A stretch of 64,000 bases of DNA from Vibrio breoganii (GCF_001677275.1 NZ_CP016178.1:496001-560000), one strand, 5' to 3'. Positions 1 through 8,854 are shown, counted from the stretch's first letter. Numbers and translations are program-made. Notes: generated by a model not told the origin, from the sequence alone.

Positions 1-1125
1 TCGAACCGAAGTTAACATTTCTTGATTTTGAAGAGTGACCAGGTTTTCAAAATTTGCGTCATTCACTTCTGGGTTGGATTTTAGGTTGCTGATGGTGCTT
101 AGAAGTGTCGCAGAGACTTTCTTAGATAATATCTCGTCGTACTTTGTTGTCGAAGATTGTGAGCGACTATTAGATATAATGTAGCCCTTACTATCGACTC
201 CAAATACGCGCCCTGTTTGACCTATCTTGGCAGCGCGAAAATTTCGGGTAAACCCTTTACTAGGGTCTATTTTGAGAGAAAAAATAGCGAAAATGCCCTG
301 ATTTTCGTCTTTGATAGGATAGAGCAAGAACATAGACGAGGCTTTGTCGTTGTCAGACACATCCTGTGAGGCTTCGTCACTTCGTATTGGTGGAAGCAGG
401 ACAACCTCTCCCTGCCATGCTCTGTTTAAGTACTTAGCCGACGTTGATTCTAACTCGCTTTTCCGACCCACATATTCATCATTTGTAGACGCAAGGTTGA
501 GGTTGCTTTGCCCAATAATGGTGAATCCAGCGGTGGAGGTTAGGCTAATGCGGCTCTTAACGTGTCGTCTTATGCGCTTTTGGATAGGAGAGTTGAGAAT
601 AATCTCGGCTTTTTCATCAGCAGGAAAGTCGAGGCTGGAAATGTCATCCAATAGTTGGGCTAACACAATAAAGTCTTCATCGATAAGGAGCTTTATGTTG
701 GTCGACTTTTCTCCTAACCATTCTTGAAGGATTATCTCGATACCGTTTTGTGCAAGGTCTAATCGTCCGTTGTATGAATTTAAGGTGTTCGCTTTTTCGG
801 TCTGTAACACAACGACTATGCCAAGAACCATAGTGGTACATACACTGAGTACGAATACAGCAAAAAATCGCTTACTTTTTCTCTGGCTAAAAAAACTCTC
901 ATACTTTTTACGAAAAATGCGAATAAAGATAGAGAGCACTAGTAGCACCATTGTGATGAGCAGTATGCCCAAGCCAATTTCAACTACAGGATTTATGGTG
1001 GGGTTAGAAATAGTACTCCCAGTTAATGAGTTCGCGTGTACAGATGCACTCAAGAGTAAGCCCCCGAATAGCGGTACAGAATGGGTGAATACTTTACAAA
1101 GAAACCGACCGATTAGTCCTTTCAT
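1..1125 (-). CDS. Membrane sensor protein with Cache-like periplasmic domain (3' end outside window)
   Basis: An open frame of 375 codons runs from the ATG at 1125 to the left edge, so the C-terminal output domain is missing. The N-terminus looks like a signal peptide ending near 'SVHA'. Two hydrophobic segments follow, around residues 45-70 and 82-105, and then an extracytoplasmic region of about 250 residues. Near its end the motif 'IGQTGRVFGVDSKGYIISNS' matches the dCache/PDC sensor fold found in chemoreceptors, histidine kinases and diguanylate cyclases. Which output it carries cannot be decided here. It is divergent from a periplasmic binding protein at 1249, so binding protein and sensor may work together (inference). 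Confidence 0.75.
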   Translation of the reverse strand, partial: MKGLIGRFLCKVFTHSVPLFGGLLLSASVHANSLTGSTISNPTINPVVEIGLGILLITMVLLVLSIFIRIFRKKYESFFSQRKSKRFFAVFVLSVCTTMVLGIVVVLQTEKANTLNSYNGRLDLAQNGIEIILQEWLGEKSTNIKLLIDEDFIVLAQLLDDISSLDFPADEKAEIILNSPIQKRIRRHVKSRISLTSTAGFTIIGQSNLNLASTNDEYVGRKSELESTSAKYLNRAWQGEVVLLPPIRSDEASQDVSDNDKASSMFLLYPIKDENQGIFAIFSLKIDPSKGFTRNFRAAKIGQTGRVFGVDSKGYIISNSRSQSSTTKYDEILSKKVSATLLSTISNLKSNPEVNDANFENLVTLQNQEMLTSVR

Positions 1126-1248
1126 CAGCGTTTTGAATCCTTCATGTTTTGTACTAGGCGATCGTCAGTGATTGCGGATAAGATATTGACTTAAATACAA
1201 AAGATTACCAATATGTTATAGCACCTTTAAACTATATCGAATAGAAAA

Positions 1249-2154
1249 ATGCCAAGACTTCGTCTGTTACCTATCATTTTTGCCCTGTCTAGTCTGTCAC
1301 TAGCGCCTGTAAGCACGGCAACCGATGACATTCAAACTATAAAAATGACACCAAAGCAGTCAGAAGAAGATGTTTCTCATGACTATCTAGTTCAGCTTGT
1401 TGCTAGATCAACGCAATTGGCCGAAGAGCACTTTGGACCTAGCAAAATAGAGTTTATGCCTATCATGCTAAGCCAAGATCGTGTTCTACAGCTGTTGGGT
1501 ATTGGTGGTGTGCTAGACATAGTATCTTCTGCGCCAACGGCAAAGAGAGAAGCATCATTTCTTTCAGTAAAAGTACCGATATTTATGGGTTTATTAGGAT
1601 ATCGGATGATGATCATTTCTCCTGAGAAAGTGGCAACGTTTGAGGGGATTACTACCGAAGAGCAGTTAAAAAACTTAGTCGCTTGTCAGGGAACGGCTTG
1701 GCCTGATGCTGATATTCTCGAAGATAGTGGCTACAAGGTGCTGCGAGTGGATAAGTTCGAGCAGATGTTTGAAAAGCTGCATGATGGCGGATGTGATTAC
1801 TTCCCAAGAGGGATCACAGAAGGCTACGGAGAGTTAGAGTATTACAACGAAAATAATCCAGATAAGCCATTGGCTAAATTTGATTCGATACTGATTCACT
1901 ATCAGGTTCCATTACTGTTTTATACTAGCCACAGTAACTATGAACTCGCTGCGAAAATGCAATATGGCCTAGAAAAAATGGTAGAAAACGGTGAGTTGGA
2001 GGCTTTACTAAAAAATCATCCTGTTACTCAGTCTGCCTTTCCATTGTCTAAGTGGGAGAGTTCTACGATTTATAGTGTGCCGAATAGAAGGCTTCCTAAA
2101 TCGGTTCCAACATTCAAAAAAGAGCTTTGGCTGGAGTTGAATTCTCAGCCTTAA
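1249..2154 (+). CDS. Orphan periplasmic solute-binding protein (SBP family 3-like)
   Basis: A 301-residue protein with a signal peptide (cleavage near 'VSTA', residue 24). The rest has the look of family 3 extracellular solute-binding proteins: an early segment on being unable to leave a target ('LSQDRVLQLLGIGGVLDIV'), the hinge 'LLGYRMMIISPE', and 'YFPRGITEGYGEL' near residues 185-197. No ABC permease or ATPase is next to it, so a transport role is not supported by context. It is divergent from a Cache-like sensor (start at 1125), which suggests it may present a ligand to that sensor. The ribosome site before the ATG is weak. Ligand unknown. Confidence 0.7.
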   Translation: MPRLRLLPIIFALSSLSLAPVSTATDDIQTIKMTPKQSEEDVSHDYLVQLVARSTQLAEEHFGPSKIEFMPIMLSQDRVLQLLGIGGVLDIVSSAPTAKREASFLSVKVPIFMGLLGYRMMIISPEKVATFEGITTEEQLKNLVACQGTAWPDADILEDSGYKVLRVDKFEQMFEKLHDGGCDYFPRGITEGYGELEYYNENNPDKPLAKFDSILIHYQVPLLFYTSHSNYELAAKMQYGLEKMVENGELEALLKNHPVTQSAFPLSKWESSTIYSVPNRRLPKSVPTFKKELWLELNSQP

Positions 2155-2381
2155 CGTTACCGATCGTTTAGGTCGAAGTCTTAAATACGATAGCTAGAAC
2201 CATTTCAATAACACAAATTGAGTGTTCTTTGCTCGGTTAAGTTTCTGTTTGTAAGAGACTTTATGTGTGTATCTCCTCATTGTCCCCACTAGCAGCACTC
2301 TTGCCTCTGGCTGACAGGTGCATGACATTGATTGCATGCCCTAGCGATATCTTCTGCTCAAAATAAAACGCAGGATACGTA

Positions 2382-3521
2382 ATGAAGATAACAAAGCTAG
2401 TTTTACCTCTATTTATGGGATTCGCTCTTGTCGGTTGTAACTCCGATAGTGACGAAAGCAATTCTCCAACGCCGACGCAAACAACGCTTAATTTAGCGGT
2501 GATTAATCAACTGGGTTCCACTGTAGTTGAAAGTGAAGATGCATCTCTTTTGAATGCTGACTCGACCTGTAACCACGGCAAATGCTTGACCGATGTTGAT
2601 GAAGCGGTGATCGCGTTTAACTATGTGTTCCTGAAACGAGTAGATGGCAGCAGCAGTGATGCAACGTGCGATCAAACGGGTGAGTGTGAAGCTTATCATG
2701 TGACCTTTGAGCATGAAGCGAATGAGCTGCGAATGATTGATGTTATGAACGCAAACGGCAGTGATGCGGCGCCCTTGTTCCAAGACCTAAGACTATCTGC
2801 GGGTGACTACCAAATGTGTCTGTATATTAATGGCCAGCACCAAGGTGGTGGTCAGGTTGATATCGACTATGATTCGCACGTTCGCGATATCGATGGCAGT
2901 TACTTATATCTTTCTACTCCTAGCCAAGGTTCTTGTGCTGGTGCAAAACCGCCACAAAACGCTCGTCCAACAGGTCGACTAGTAAGTAAGACATTCACTG
3001 TGCAGAAGGGTTATAACAACCTAGCGGTCTGGTTCAATCTTGAAGATACCCTTCGCTACAACAAGAACCATGATTGGAGATTCTTAAGCAATAAGAACTT
3101 TGAAATAGTTCATATTGATGACATCCCGCCTCGCTTAGGTCATATCAATGGCACAATTGACATAGATTCGATTCAAAGTGTGTGTCATGAAAACAGCTTC
3201 GATGCGGTAGATTCTGTGTATTTGTATCGCGGTGCCACTGAGCAACAACAAATGCTTGGCTTTCATACCCTTCGCGAAGGAATAGAAGGTGAGCGTCGTC
3301 CAAAAGAGGGCGCACCAATTGCTATTCCTTTGATTGCTGATCCATCTGGTCTAAAAGGGCAGTTTGTGTTTGACAGTGTGTATGCAGACGAATATGCCGT
3401 TGGGTACACTTGTACTGCGCAACATGATACAGAAGAGACAAACGGATCTGGTTTTGAAATTTACCAGTCCATTAATAACATTATTGTTGAGCCTGGTCGC
3501 ACAACAAGGATTGAGTTTTAG
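2382..3521 (+). CDS. DUF4382-like surface or periplasmic lipoprotein
   Basis: A 379-residue lipoprotein: the signal sequence ends in a lipobox with Cys19 ('ALVGC'), followed by a Ser/Asp-rich linker. The body resembles DUF4382 proteins, with an early beta segment 'EAVIAFNYVFLKRVDG', a mid segment on a calibrated dose ('LSAGDYQMCLYING'), and a C-terminal carboxypeptidase-like beta domain ending 'IIVEPGRTTRIEF'. Several cysteines could form disulfides. A related lipoprotein lies at 47506-48501. The SD AGGA sits 7 nt before the ATG. Function unknown; the neighbouring alginate lyases suggest, but do not prove, a role in surface polysaccharide handling. Confidence 0.7.
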   Translation: MKITKLVLPLFMGFALVGCNSDSDESNSPTPTQTTLNLAVINQLGSTVVESEDASLLNADSTCNHGKCLTDVDEAVIAFNYVFLKRVDGSSSDATCDQTGECEAYHVTFEHEANELRMIDVMNANGSDAAPLFQDLRLSAGDYQMCLYINGQHQGGGQVDIDYDSHVRDIDGSYLYLSTPSQGSCAGAKPPQNARPTGRLVSKTFTVQKGYNNLAVWFNLEDTLRYNKNHDWRFLSNKNFEIVHIDDIPPRLGHINGTIDIDSIQSVCHENSFDAVDSVYLYRGATEQQQMLGFHTLREGIEGERRPKEGAPIAIPLIADPSGLKGQFVFDSVYADEYAVGYTCTAQHDTEETNGSGFEIYQSINNIIVEPGRTTRIEF

Positions 3522-3550
3522 ATAGCAATAACTTAATTATTGGCAAAGAG

Positions 3551-3573
3551 AAGGTCGCGAAAGCGACCTTTTT
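3551..3573 (+). terminator. Intrinsic terminator after the DUF4382-like gene
   Basis: An 8-bp stem (AAGGTCGC / GCGACCTT) with a GAAA tetraloop is followed by a run of T, 30 bp after the stop codon. Confidence 0.85.
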
Positions 3574-3601
3574 CATTTTAAATACTCAAGTCTGCTAGAA
3601 C

Positions 3602-3630
3602 GAAAAAAGCCTCACTCAAAGAGTGAGGCT
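3602..3630 (-). terminator. Intrinsic terminator of the CBM32-PL7 alginate lyase
   Basis: A 10-bp perfect stem (AGCCTCACTC / GAGTGAGGCT) with a 3-nt loop is followed on the minus strand by a T run. It lies 20 bp past the lyase stop. Confidence 0.85.
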
Positions 3631-3650
3631 TTCAATAGATTGCTTACAAG

Positions 3651-5216
3651 TTACTTAGCTGTGTAAGTATCGTGAGATACGTCTAGCTGGTAGAAAGTTG
3701 CTTGTGAGTAGTCGTCTAGGTCGCCAGAGATGTTTTGGTTGTAAACACCCGCTTTGAAGTACATGTACTTGCCGCCAACGTCGTAGCCACTGTCGCTCAT
3801 GTCTACAACTTGAACTACGTCATCGTGACCTTCGCGCATTAGAGACACAGTCATAGTGTTGCCTTTAACTTCAATGCGGTAGCTGAATTTCTCGCCTAGA
3901 GCGATACCATCTTCACCAACTTCAGCAGTCAAGTCACCCACTAGAGGGTAGAAATCTTCTTTAGTTGCGTCTTGGCTTTCGTGTGCAAAGTAAACAGCAC
4001 CTGTTGCTTGGTTAGGCAGTTTACGGTAGTACAGACGAATTGGCTCATCGTTTTGGTCGTGAATCTGACCGATGATAAAGCGACCTACTTCGTTCGCGTT
4101 ACCCGTAGTTGTTGCGTGGTCGATTTTCAACGTTGCTTCTAGAACGCCGTCAATACCAGCAGCTGCTTTTAGGTCTGATTCAGGAGCGCTTGAGAATACC
4201 CAGTTGTTCTTGTTAACACCTTTAGTGCTAATAGACTGGTCGCCACGGCGCATCATTTCACGAAGCTCTGTACGTGCGTACTTAGTGTTTTTAGAGGTAC
4301 GAACACCTTTCACATAAGACTTAAATACTAGGCCGCCGTCGTCAGCAGTGTAGAAGATTTCTGGGTGTTGGTAACCGTTTGCAAGGTTCCACTCAGAAAC
4401 GTCATCTGGCTTGCCATTTTTGTCATGATCGAATGGTTGAGATAGGTACCAATGCGTCATGTCAAAGTTTTCGCTTGGTGCGTTACCTGCAAGTGGAGTT
4501 GCTGGTAGACCCGTTACTGCTGGTAGTGGGCTACGAGTGTCACATTTTACTGTAGTATCACAAGGGTAAACTGCAGCTACACCGAAGTCACCAGAACGTA
4601 GGTCTTTGCGCGCCTCTTTAAGTGCTTTTTCTGCTGCTTTCATTTCAGCGATCATTACGGCTTCTGCAGCTACAACGTCTGAAGTGATGATGTGGCTAGC
4701 AGGACAAGCGTTAACGTTACAGTTAACAGCTGCTAGTTCAGTGACACTGTTCCAACCGCTTTTTGTGTTACCGTGACCAACGTATTTTACGTAACGAGCT
4801 TTAACCGCAGGCTCAAACTGGAAACGCTCAAGGCCGAGGGCTTCACCTGAGCTCATTTGGTCTGCAAGTACAGTCGTCCACGTTTCACCATCTTCACTTA
4901 CTTGAATATCAAATTTAGATTGACGCTCATTACCTTTGCTAAATGCCGCTTGAACAGCGTCGAATTCTTGTACTGAACCGTAGTCCAACATTGCCCACTC
5001 GCCGTCACCAGCTGAAGACCAACGCGTCGTTAGATCTTGGTCGAAAAGGCGATCAGGGCCATTACCATCGTGGCTGCTTGCTGTAATAGCAACGGGTGTA
5101 AGAAGAGCTTCGCCCGTCTCTTTGTTGTTGTCGAACTGTGGAACTGAAGTAGAAGTACAGCCAACAGCTAGTAATACAGAAGTAGCTAATAAGCTTTTTA
5201 GATATATATGTTTCAT
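3651..5216 (-). CDS. Alginate lyase lipoprotein, CBM32 (F5/8C) + PL7
   Basis: A 521-residue enzyme predicted to cut alginate by beta-elimination. The signal ends in a lipobox at Cys20 ('LLAVGC'), so it is probably anchored to the outer membrane. Residues about 40-167 form an F5/8 type C / CBM32-like carbohydrate-binding domain ('DRLFDQDLTTRWSSAGDGEW'). A linker with an Ala/Glu/Lys-rich helical stretch follows (180-210). Residues about 248-517 are the PL7 catalytic domain. It carries all three family motifs: RTELREM (315-321), QIH (384-386) and YFKAGVYNQ (486-494), which supply the usual Arg, Gln, His and Tyr. The catalytic part is closely similar to the single-domain lyase at 16273. An AGGTG ribosome site precedes the ATG. 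Confidence 0.93.
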   Translation of the reverse strand: MKHIYLKSLLATSVLLAVGCTSTSVPQFDNNKETGEALLTPVAITASSHDGNGPDRLFDQDLTTRWSSAGDGEWAMLDYGSVQEFDAVQAAFSKGNERQSKFDIQVSEDGETWTTVLADQMSSGEALGLERFQFEPAVKARYVKYVGHGNTKSGWNSVTELAAVNCNVNACPASHIITSDVVAAEAVMIAEMKAAEKALKEARKDLRSGDFGVAAVYPCDTTVKCDTRSPLPAVTGLPATPLAGNAPSENFDMTHWYLSQPFDHDKNGKPDDVSEWNLANGYQHPEIFYTADDGGLVFKSYVKGVRTSKNTKYARTELREMMRRGDQSISTKGVNKNNWVFSSAPESDLKAAAGIDGVLEATLKIDHATTTGNANEVGRFIIGQIHDQNDEPIRLYYRKLPNQATGAVYFAHESQDATKEDFYPLVGDLTAEVGEDGIALGEKFSYRIEVKGNTMTVSLMREGHDDVVQVVDMSDSGYDVGGKYMYFKAGVYNQNISGDLDDYSQATFYQLDVSHDTYTAK

Positions 5217-5357
5217 TTATCCATTCACCTAATGTTGTGAAAACCAACAATGTAATTTGTAATATAAAAAGAATTTTGAATCGTTTTTTTGATGAAGAAG
5301 GCTTATCTATCCATGCTTCTACATCGCCTGATGCCCTTTAGAACTTGATTGCTCAAT

Positions 5358-5419
5358 GCATTTACAAATTAAGAATACATATTTTAATAATACAAATGTA
5401 AATAAGTATTTGTAAATGC
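5358..5419. promoter_or_regulatory. 12-bp inverted repeat upstream of the CBM32-PL7 lyase
   Basis: GCATTTACAAAT (5358-5369) and ATTTGTAAATGC (5408-5419) are perfect reverse complements 38 bp apart in an AT-rich gap. A further ACAAATGTAAAT lies between them (5393-5404). The gap lies upstream of the lyase starting at 5216 and just after the stop of the next lyase. It may be a paired operator or the stem of a weak hairpin. The binding protein is unknown. Confidence 0.4.
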
Positions 5420-5442
5420 GATCAAGGTCTAATTCAGATTCT

Positions 5443-7209
5443 CTAATAGTGATCTATGTTCAAAGAACTGAAGCTAACGTCGAAAATTTGTCCAGGATAT
5501 TCAGGTTTAAACTGAGGATAGATTCCTGCTTTGAAGTAAAAAGCGATATCTGAAGAGGCCCAATCTGAGGATAAAACCACAGTGTCGCCATCTTTATCGG
5601 TGTAGTTTTGACCCCAAGGTATTGAGTGCGCGACTCGGTTACTGCCATCAGTGTCATAGGTAGCAAGGTAGATACCATCTTCATCGGCACGAATGGTATA
5701 ACTCCATTCCTCACCAGCAGCATAGGTGCCTAATTCAACGCTAAATGGCTCACAGTGACCACAGTCTTGGTTATTGATTTCGTAATCATCATTTAGGATG
5801 ACTCGAACGGGTCTGCTATCGCCTTCCCAAAGCAGCTTAACTAGCGCTTGATTGATCTTCCAACCATGTATCTGACCTAAAACCACTTTAGGTTGACTGA
5901 TGTTTGGATGCTGTTCGACTTTAAGGGTTGCGTTTAATGTATGAGTAGAATCACCTGTTCTTGAATCGTCTAGATACCAGCTAGTGTCTTCATCACTGGT
6001 GCTACAATCAGGGTTATTGTTACTAATAAACAGTTCTCTAAGCTCTGAGCGGATGTAACTTGAGTTGGCAGTAGAGGAACCGTAACCCATGTCAGCTCTA
6101 AAGTGCATTCGCCCATCTTCTACACTGAAGTAGGTGGTATTGTTGTCTGGGTCTTTATCTATGACGTCTTCATCGTTTGCCAGTGTATCCTTGTCTGAAT
6201 AACCACAGCGTTCTGGAGTAAGCTCAGCTGCACTATCACCGCCAGAGAAATAGTAATCATCTTTGCTCGCAGGAATAGTGAGCTTCCAGCTATCAATATC
6301 CCAATCGTAAGCAGTGTTTGAATCGCCCGTTAGAACTTTGAGTGCTCGGAAGTGAGCTTCTGATTCACCATTTTCAAATTGGTTGTACACGCCCGCTTTA
6401 AAGTAGCTCAGCAGGTGTTCCCAGTAAGCGATATTCAGATCAGCTTTGACAATGTCATTCACTTCAATGGATAGGTTATTTTCTTGAACGATTAACTCAA
6501 ACTTAGTGAATGCTTCTGTATCGGCTTCGCCAAGGTCGTATCGGTCGTAGGCATTCTGACACTCTGCAGAATCTGGGTCAGAACCGTCACCCTTACAATC
6601 TACGGCGTTATTTTTTACAACCGCCCAGTAGTGACCGTATTTACCGTCACGCTCAAGTTCGTAGACAACACGCAAAAGCGGGTGAGGGATGTATCCCGTA
6701 CCATCACTTGACGTTCCCTTATTGTGAATCTGCAAAAACGTAACCTGGTCTCGACTTGAAGAAGAGTCGCTCATGGCATCTTCGATACCTGGCAGTTTCA
6801 CCTCAGCGAGTAGGGTACGTTTTTCATCTTCAACATTAATATCGAAATTGTCTCTTTCGCGAACTTCATTGCGCATAGAGTAGTTCGACATCTTAAACAC
6901 AAGATACTGCGTGTTCTCTTGGGCATAAAAGTATTCATCATAGTACCCATAAAAGTTCCCATTGGTCACAACGCTCTCTTTATTGGATGCGCTACCGTAA
7001 GGGTCAGACTGCTGTAAGTCTGAATTTGAAAGGATATCTTGATATTTAGTAATACTATAAGGAGCAATTGGATCGCCCGGCTCAACAGGTTCACTCGTGC
7101 CGGGGTCTGAGTCATTGGGATTATTGTTATTGCCTGAGCTATCACTGCCTCCACAACCAGTCAGTGCGGTTGCTAGCATCAATGCCAAAATTGATTTATT
7201 CATTTCCAT
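5443..7209 (-). CDS. Alginate lyase lipoprotein with two tandem PL7 domains
   Basis: A 588-residue lipoprotein (Cys19, 'ALTGCGG') with a low-complexity Asn/Asp/Pro linker to about residue 50, followed by two PL7 (alginate_lyase2) units. Unit 1 (about 55-295) has RNEVRER (113-119), QIH (160-162) and YFKAGVYNQF (269-278). Unit 2 (about 303-588) has RSELREL (387-393), QIH (446-448) and YFKAGIYPQF (558-567). Both keep the Gln, His and Tyr expected for catalysis; unit 1 departs from the usual R(T/S)ELRE. The two units are quite different from each other, so this is an old fusion or duplication, possibly with different M/G block preference (inference). A CRP-like site lies upstream at 7286. Start at 7209 or 7203; neither has a strong ribosome site. 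Confidence 0.88.
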   Translation of the reverse strand: MEMNKSILALMLATALTGCGGSDSSGNNNNPNDSDPGTSEPVEPGDPIAPYSITKYQDILSNSDLQQSDPYGSASNKESVVTNGNFYGYYDEYFYAQENTQYLVFKMSNYSMRNEVRERDNFDINVEDEKRTLLAEVKLPGIEDAMSDSSSSRDQVTFLQIHNKGTSSDGTGYIPHPLLRVVYELERDGKYGHYWAVVKNNAVDCKGDGSDPDSAECQNAYDRYDLGEADTEAFTKFELIVQENNLSIEVNDIVKADLNIAYWEHLLSYFKAGVYNQFENGESEAHFRALKVLTGDSNTAYDWDIDSWKLTIPASKDDYYFSGGDSAAELTPERCGYSDKDTLANDEDVIDKDPDNNTTYFSVEDGRMHFRADMGYGSSTANSSYIRSELRELFISNNNPDCSTSDEDTSWYLDDSRTGDSTHTLNATLKVEQHPNISQPKVVLGQIHGWKINQALVKLLWEGDSRPVRVILNDDYEINNQDCGHCEPFSVELGTYAAGEEWSYTIRADEDGIYLATYDTDGSNRVAHSIPWGQNYTDKDGDTVVLSSDWASSDIAFYFKAGIYPQFKPEYPGQIFDVSFSSLNIDHY

Positions 7210-7285
7210 GAGAATATCTGTAACAAAAAGTAATAATTAAGAATGTTATTTGTACTATTTTATGTCAATTCGATGTCATGGAAAC

Positions 7286-7301
7286 TGTGAGCATATGCAC
7301 A
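7286..7301. promoter_or_regulatory. CRP-like site upstream of the tandem PL7 lyase
   Basis: TGTGA-GCATAT-GCACA matches the CRP consensus TGTGA-N6-TCACA at nine of ten conserved positions. It lies about 77-92 bp before the lyase start, a usual place for activation of a carbon-source gene. Confidence 0.5.
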
Positions 7302-7341
7302 GAGGTGGTAAGGATATGTGAACGAGATTTTGTTTTGGCAT

Positions 7342-7368
7342 AAAAAAGGCCCATCTTTCGATAGGCCT
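7342..7368 (-). terminator. Intrinsic terminator of the DUF2750 gene
   Basis: A 9-bp stem (AGGCCTATC / GATGGGCCT, with one G-T pair) with a GAAA loop is followed by six T on the minus strand, 21 bp after the stop codon. Confidence 0.8.
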
Positions 7369-7389
7369 GATGCTTATAAACTCGTAGGT

Positions 7390-7770
7390 TTATCTTTGCG
7401 ATTTTGATTCGCGCTTAACAAGTTCCATCTCGAACTCGTCAGGGTAAAGAACGATGCCTTCACCTTCGTGGTCTGGGAAGACAACCAGAGATAACTCGTC
7501 TTCTTCAAGACCATGAGTCCAGCGAGACTTCCATTTGGCTATTGAAATAGGTTCAGCAGTAAAGCCTTCCCATTCACCAGTAGCCCAAAGCAATGCATGT
7601 TCTTCTGAAGGCCACACTGGAACGCATTCTTCGTCTTCAGTGTTTAGCATTACACTTCCGTGCTCATCAATTAATAGCCAGATTTTCTTATCGTTTACTG
7701 CAGCCTTAAAGAATAAATTAAAGCGCTCTGATGGATCCTTTGGGACATTTGGAGTAGTAGCAGAAGTCAT
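7390..7770 (-). CDS. DUF2750 family small cytosolic protein
   Basis: A 126-residue acidic protein that I assign to DUF2750 from segments such as 'RFNLFFKAAVNDKKIWLLID', 'VWPSEEHALLWA' and 'FPDHEGEGIVLYPDEFE'. The ATG at 7770 is preferred over the longer upstream frame because an AAAGG site lies just before it and the family begins near this Met. It has no signal peptide or membrane segment. Single-gene unit with its own terminator. Function unknown. Confidence 0.75.
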   Translation of the reverse strand: MTSATTPNVPKDPSERFNLFFKAAVNDKKIWLLIDEHGSVMLNTEDEECVPVWPSEEHALLWATGEWEGFTAEPISIAKWKSRWTHGLEEDELSLVVFPDHEGEGIVLYPDEFEMELVKRESKSQR

Positions 7771-8019
7771 TGCATGCCTTTGATATATAAGTGTGTCCCA
7801 CACAGTATAACCCTGTGTAATAGCGAGAGCGAGAAGCAAGTCACTTTTTCAGCCATCAATGAATATCAACGCATCACTGAGAGGGTGAACTGAGATTCCT
7901 AACGAAGTGGTGCGTACAACTAAAACTCTGAGAGGTCGTGCTAAAAATGTGCGACCTTTTCACTTTCCTTTCTATTTTTCTGCCAGAATCATTCCAGTAT
8001 CTACTAACTGGAGAAAACC

Positions 8020-8823
8020 ATGAACTCTATACCCCTTCTGGGCGCGGGCACCTACAGACTCAAAGACGGTGCTGGCTATGATTCGGTGAAAATGTCACTA
8101 GAAGCAGGATTTCGTCATATCGATACGGCTCAGATCTATGGGAATGAAGAAGAAGTAGGCCAAGCGATTGCCGATTCTTCCATTCCACGTGAAGATGTCT
8201 TTCTGACCACTAAGGTTTGGATAGATAATTTTGCTAAGGAAAAGTTTGCACTTAGCGTTCAAGAAAGCCTACAAAAACTAAAGACAGATTACATCGATCT
8301 GTTGTTGATTCATTGGCCTCTTAAAGATGATGAAGTGCCGATGGAAGAGTACCTTCCGGAACTAAAAGCGCTAAAAGATTCGGGCTTGGTTCGTCATATT
8401 GGTGTGTCTAACTTCACCAATGCGCAGCTTGAAAAAGCCATCGATATCCTAGGTGACGGCGAGATTTATACTAACCAAGTTGAAGTACACCCGTATTTGC
8501 AAAATCATAAGGTGGTTGATTTCTGTGAAGCGAACGGCGTGATTGTAACGGGATACATGCCTTTTGCTTACGGTGACGTACTACAAGATGAAACCATTCA
8601 AGCCATTGCCAAGGAGCATGATGTGAGTCCTGCTCAGGTTGTGCTTGCGTGGATGCGTCAAAACGAGTTCGTGACGATCCCTTCATCAACCAAGAAAGCC
8701 AACATTGAGAGCAACTTGCAGTCCGAAAAGGTGACGTTGACGGAGTCTGATATGGAGAGGATCGCTAGGCTTGATAGAGACCATCGCCTTGCCAGCCCGA
8801 GCTTTGCACCTGACTGGGATTAA
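8020..8823 (+). CDS. dkgB: Aldo/keto reductase (DkgB-type)
   Basis: A 267-residue NADPH-dependent reductase of the AKR superfamily, cytosolic, closest in look to 2,5-diketo-D-gluconate reductase B, which also reduces methylglyoxal and other small aldehydes. The catalytic tetrad is visible: Asp35, Tyr40, Lys65 and His98. The cofactor motif 'IPSSTKKANIESNL' lies near residue 220. A good GGAGA ribosome site precedes the ATG. It stands alone between terminators. Exact substrate is not shown by sequence. Confidence 0.85.
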   Translation: MNSIPLLGAGTYRLKDGAGYDSVKMSLEAGFRHIDTAQIYGNEEEVGQAIADSSIPREDVFLTTKVWIDNFAKEKFALSVQESLQKLKTDYIDLLLIHWPLKDDEVPMEEYLPELKALKDSGLVRHIGVSNFTNAQLEKAIDILGDGEIYTNQVEVHPYLQNHKVVDFCEANGVIVTGYMPFAYGDVLQDETIQAIAKEHDVSPAQVVLAWMRQNEFVTIPSSTKKANIESNLQSEKVTLTESDMERIARLDRDHRLASPSFAPDWD

Positions 8824-8854
8824 ACCATTAACCGTGAGGTTACTCGCTAGATAA

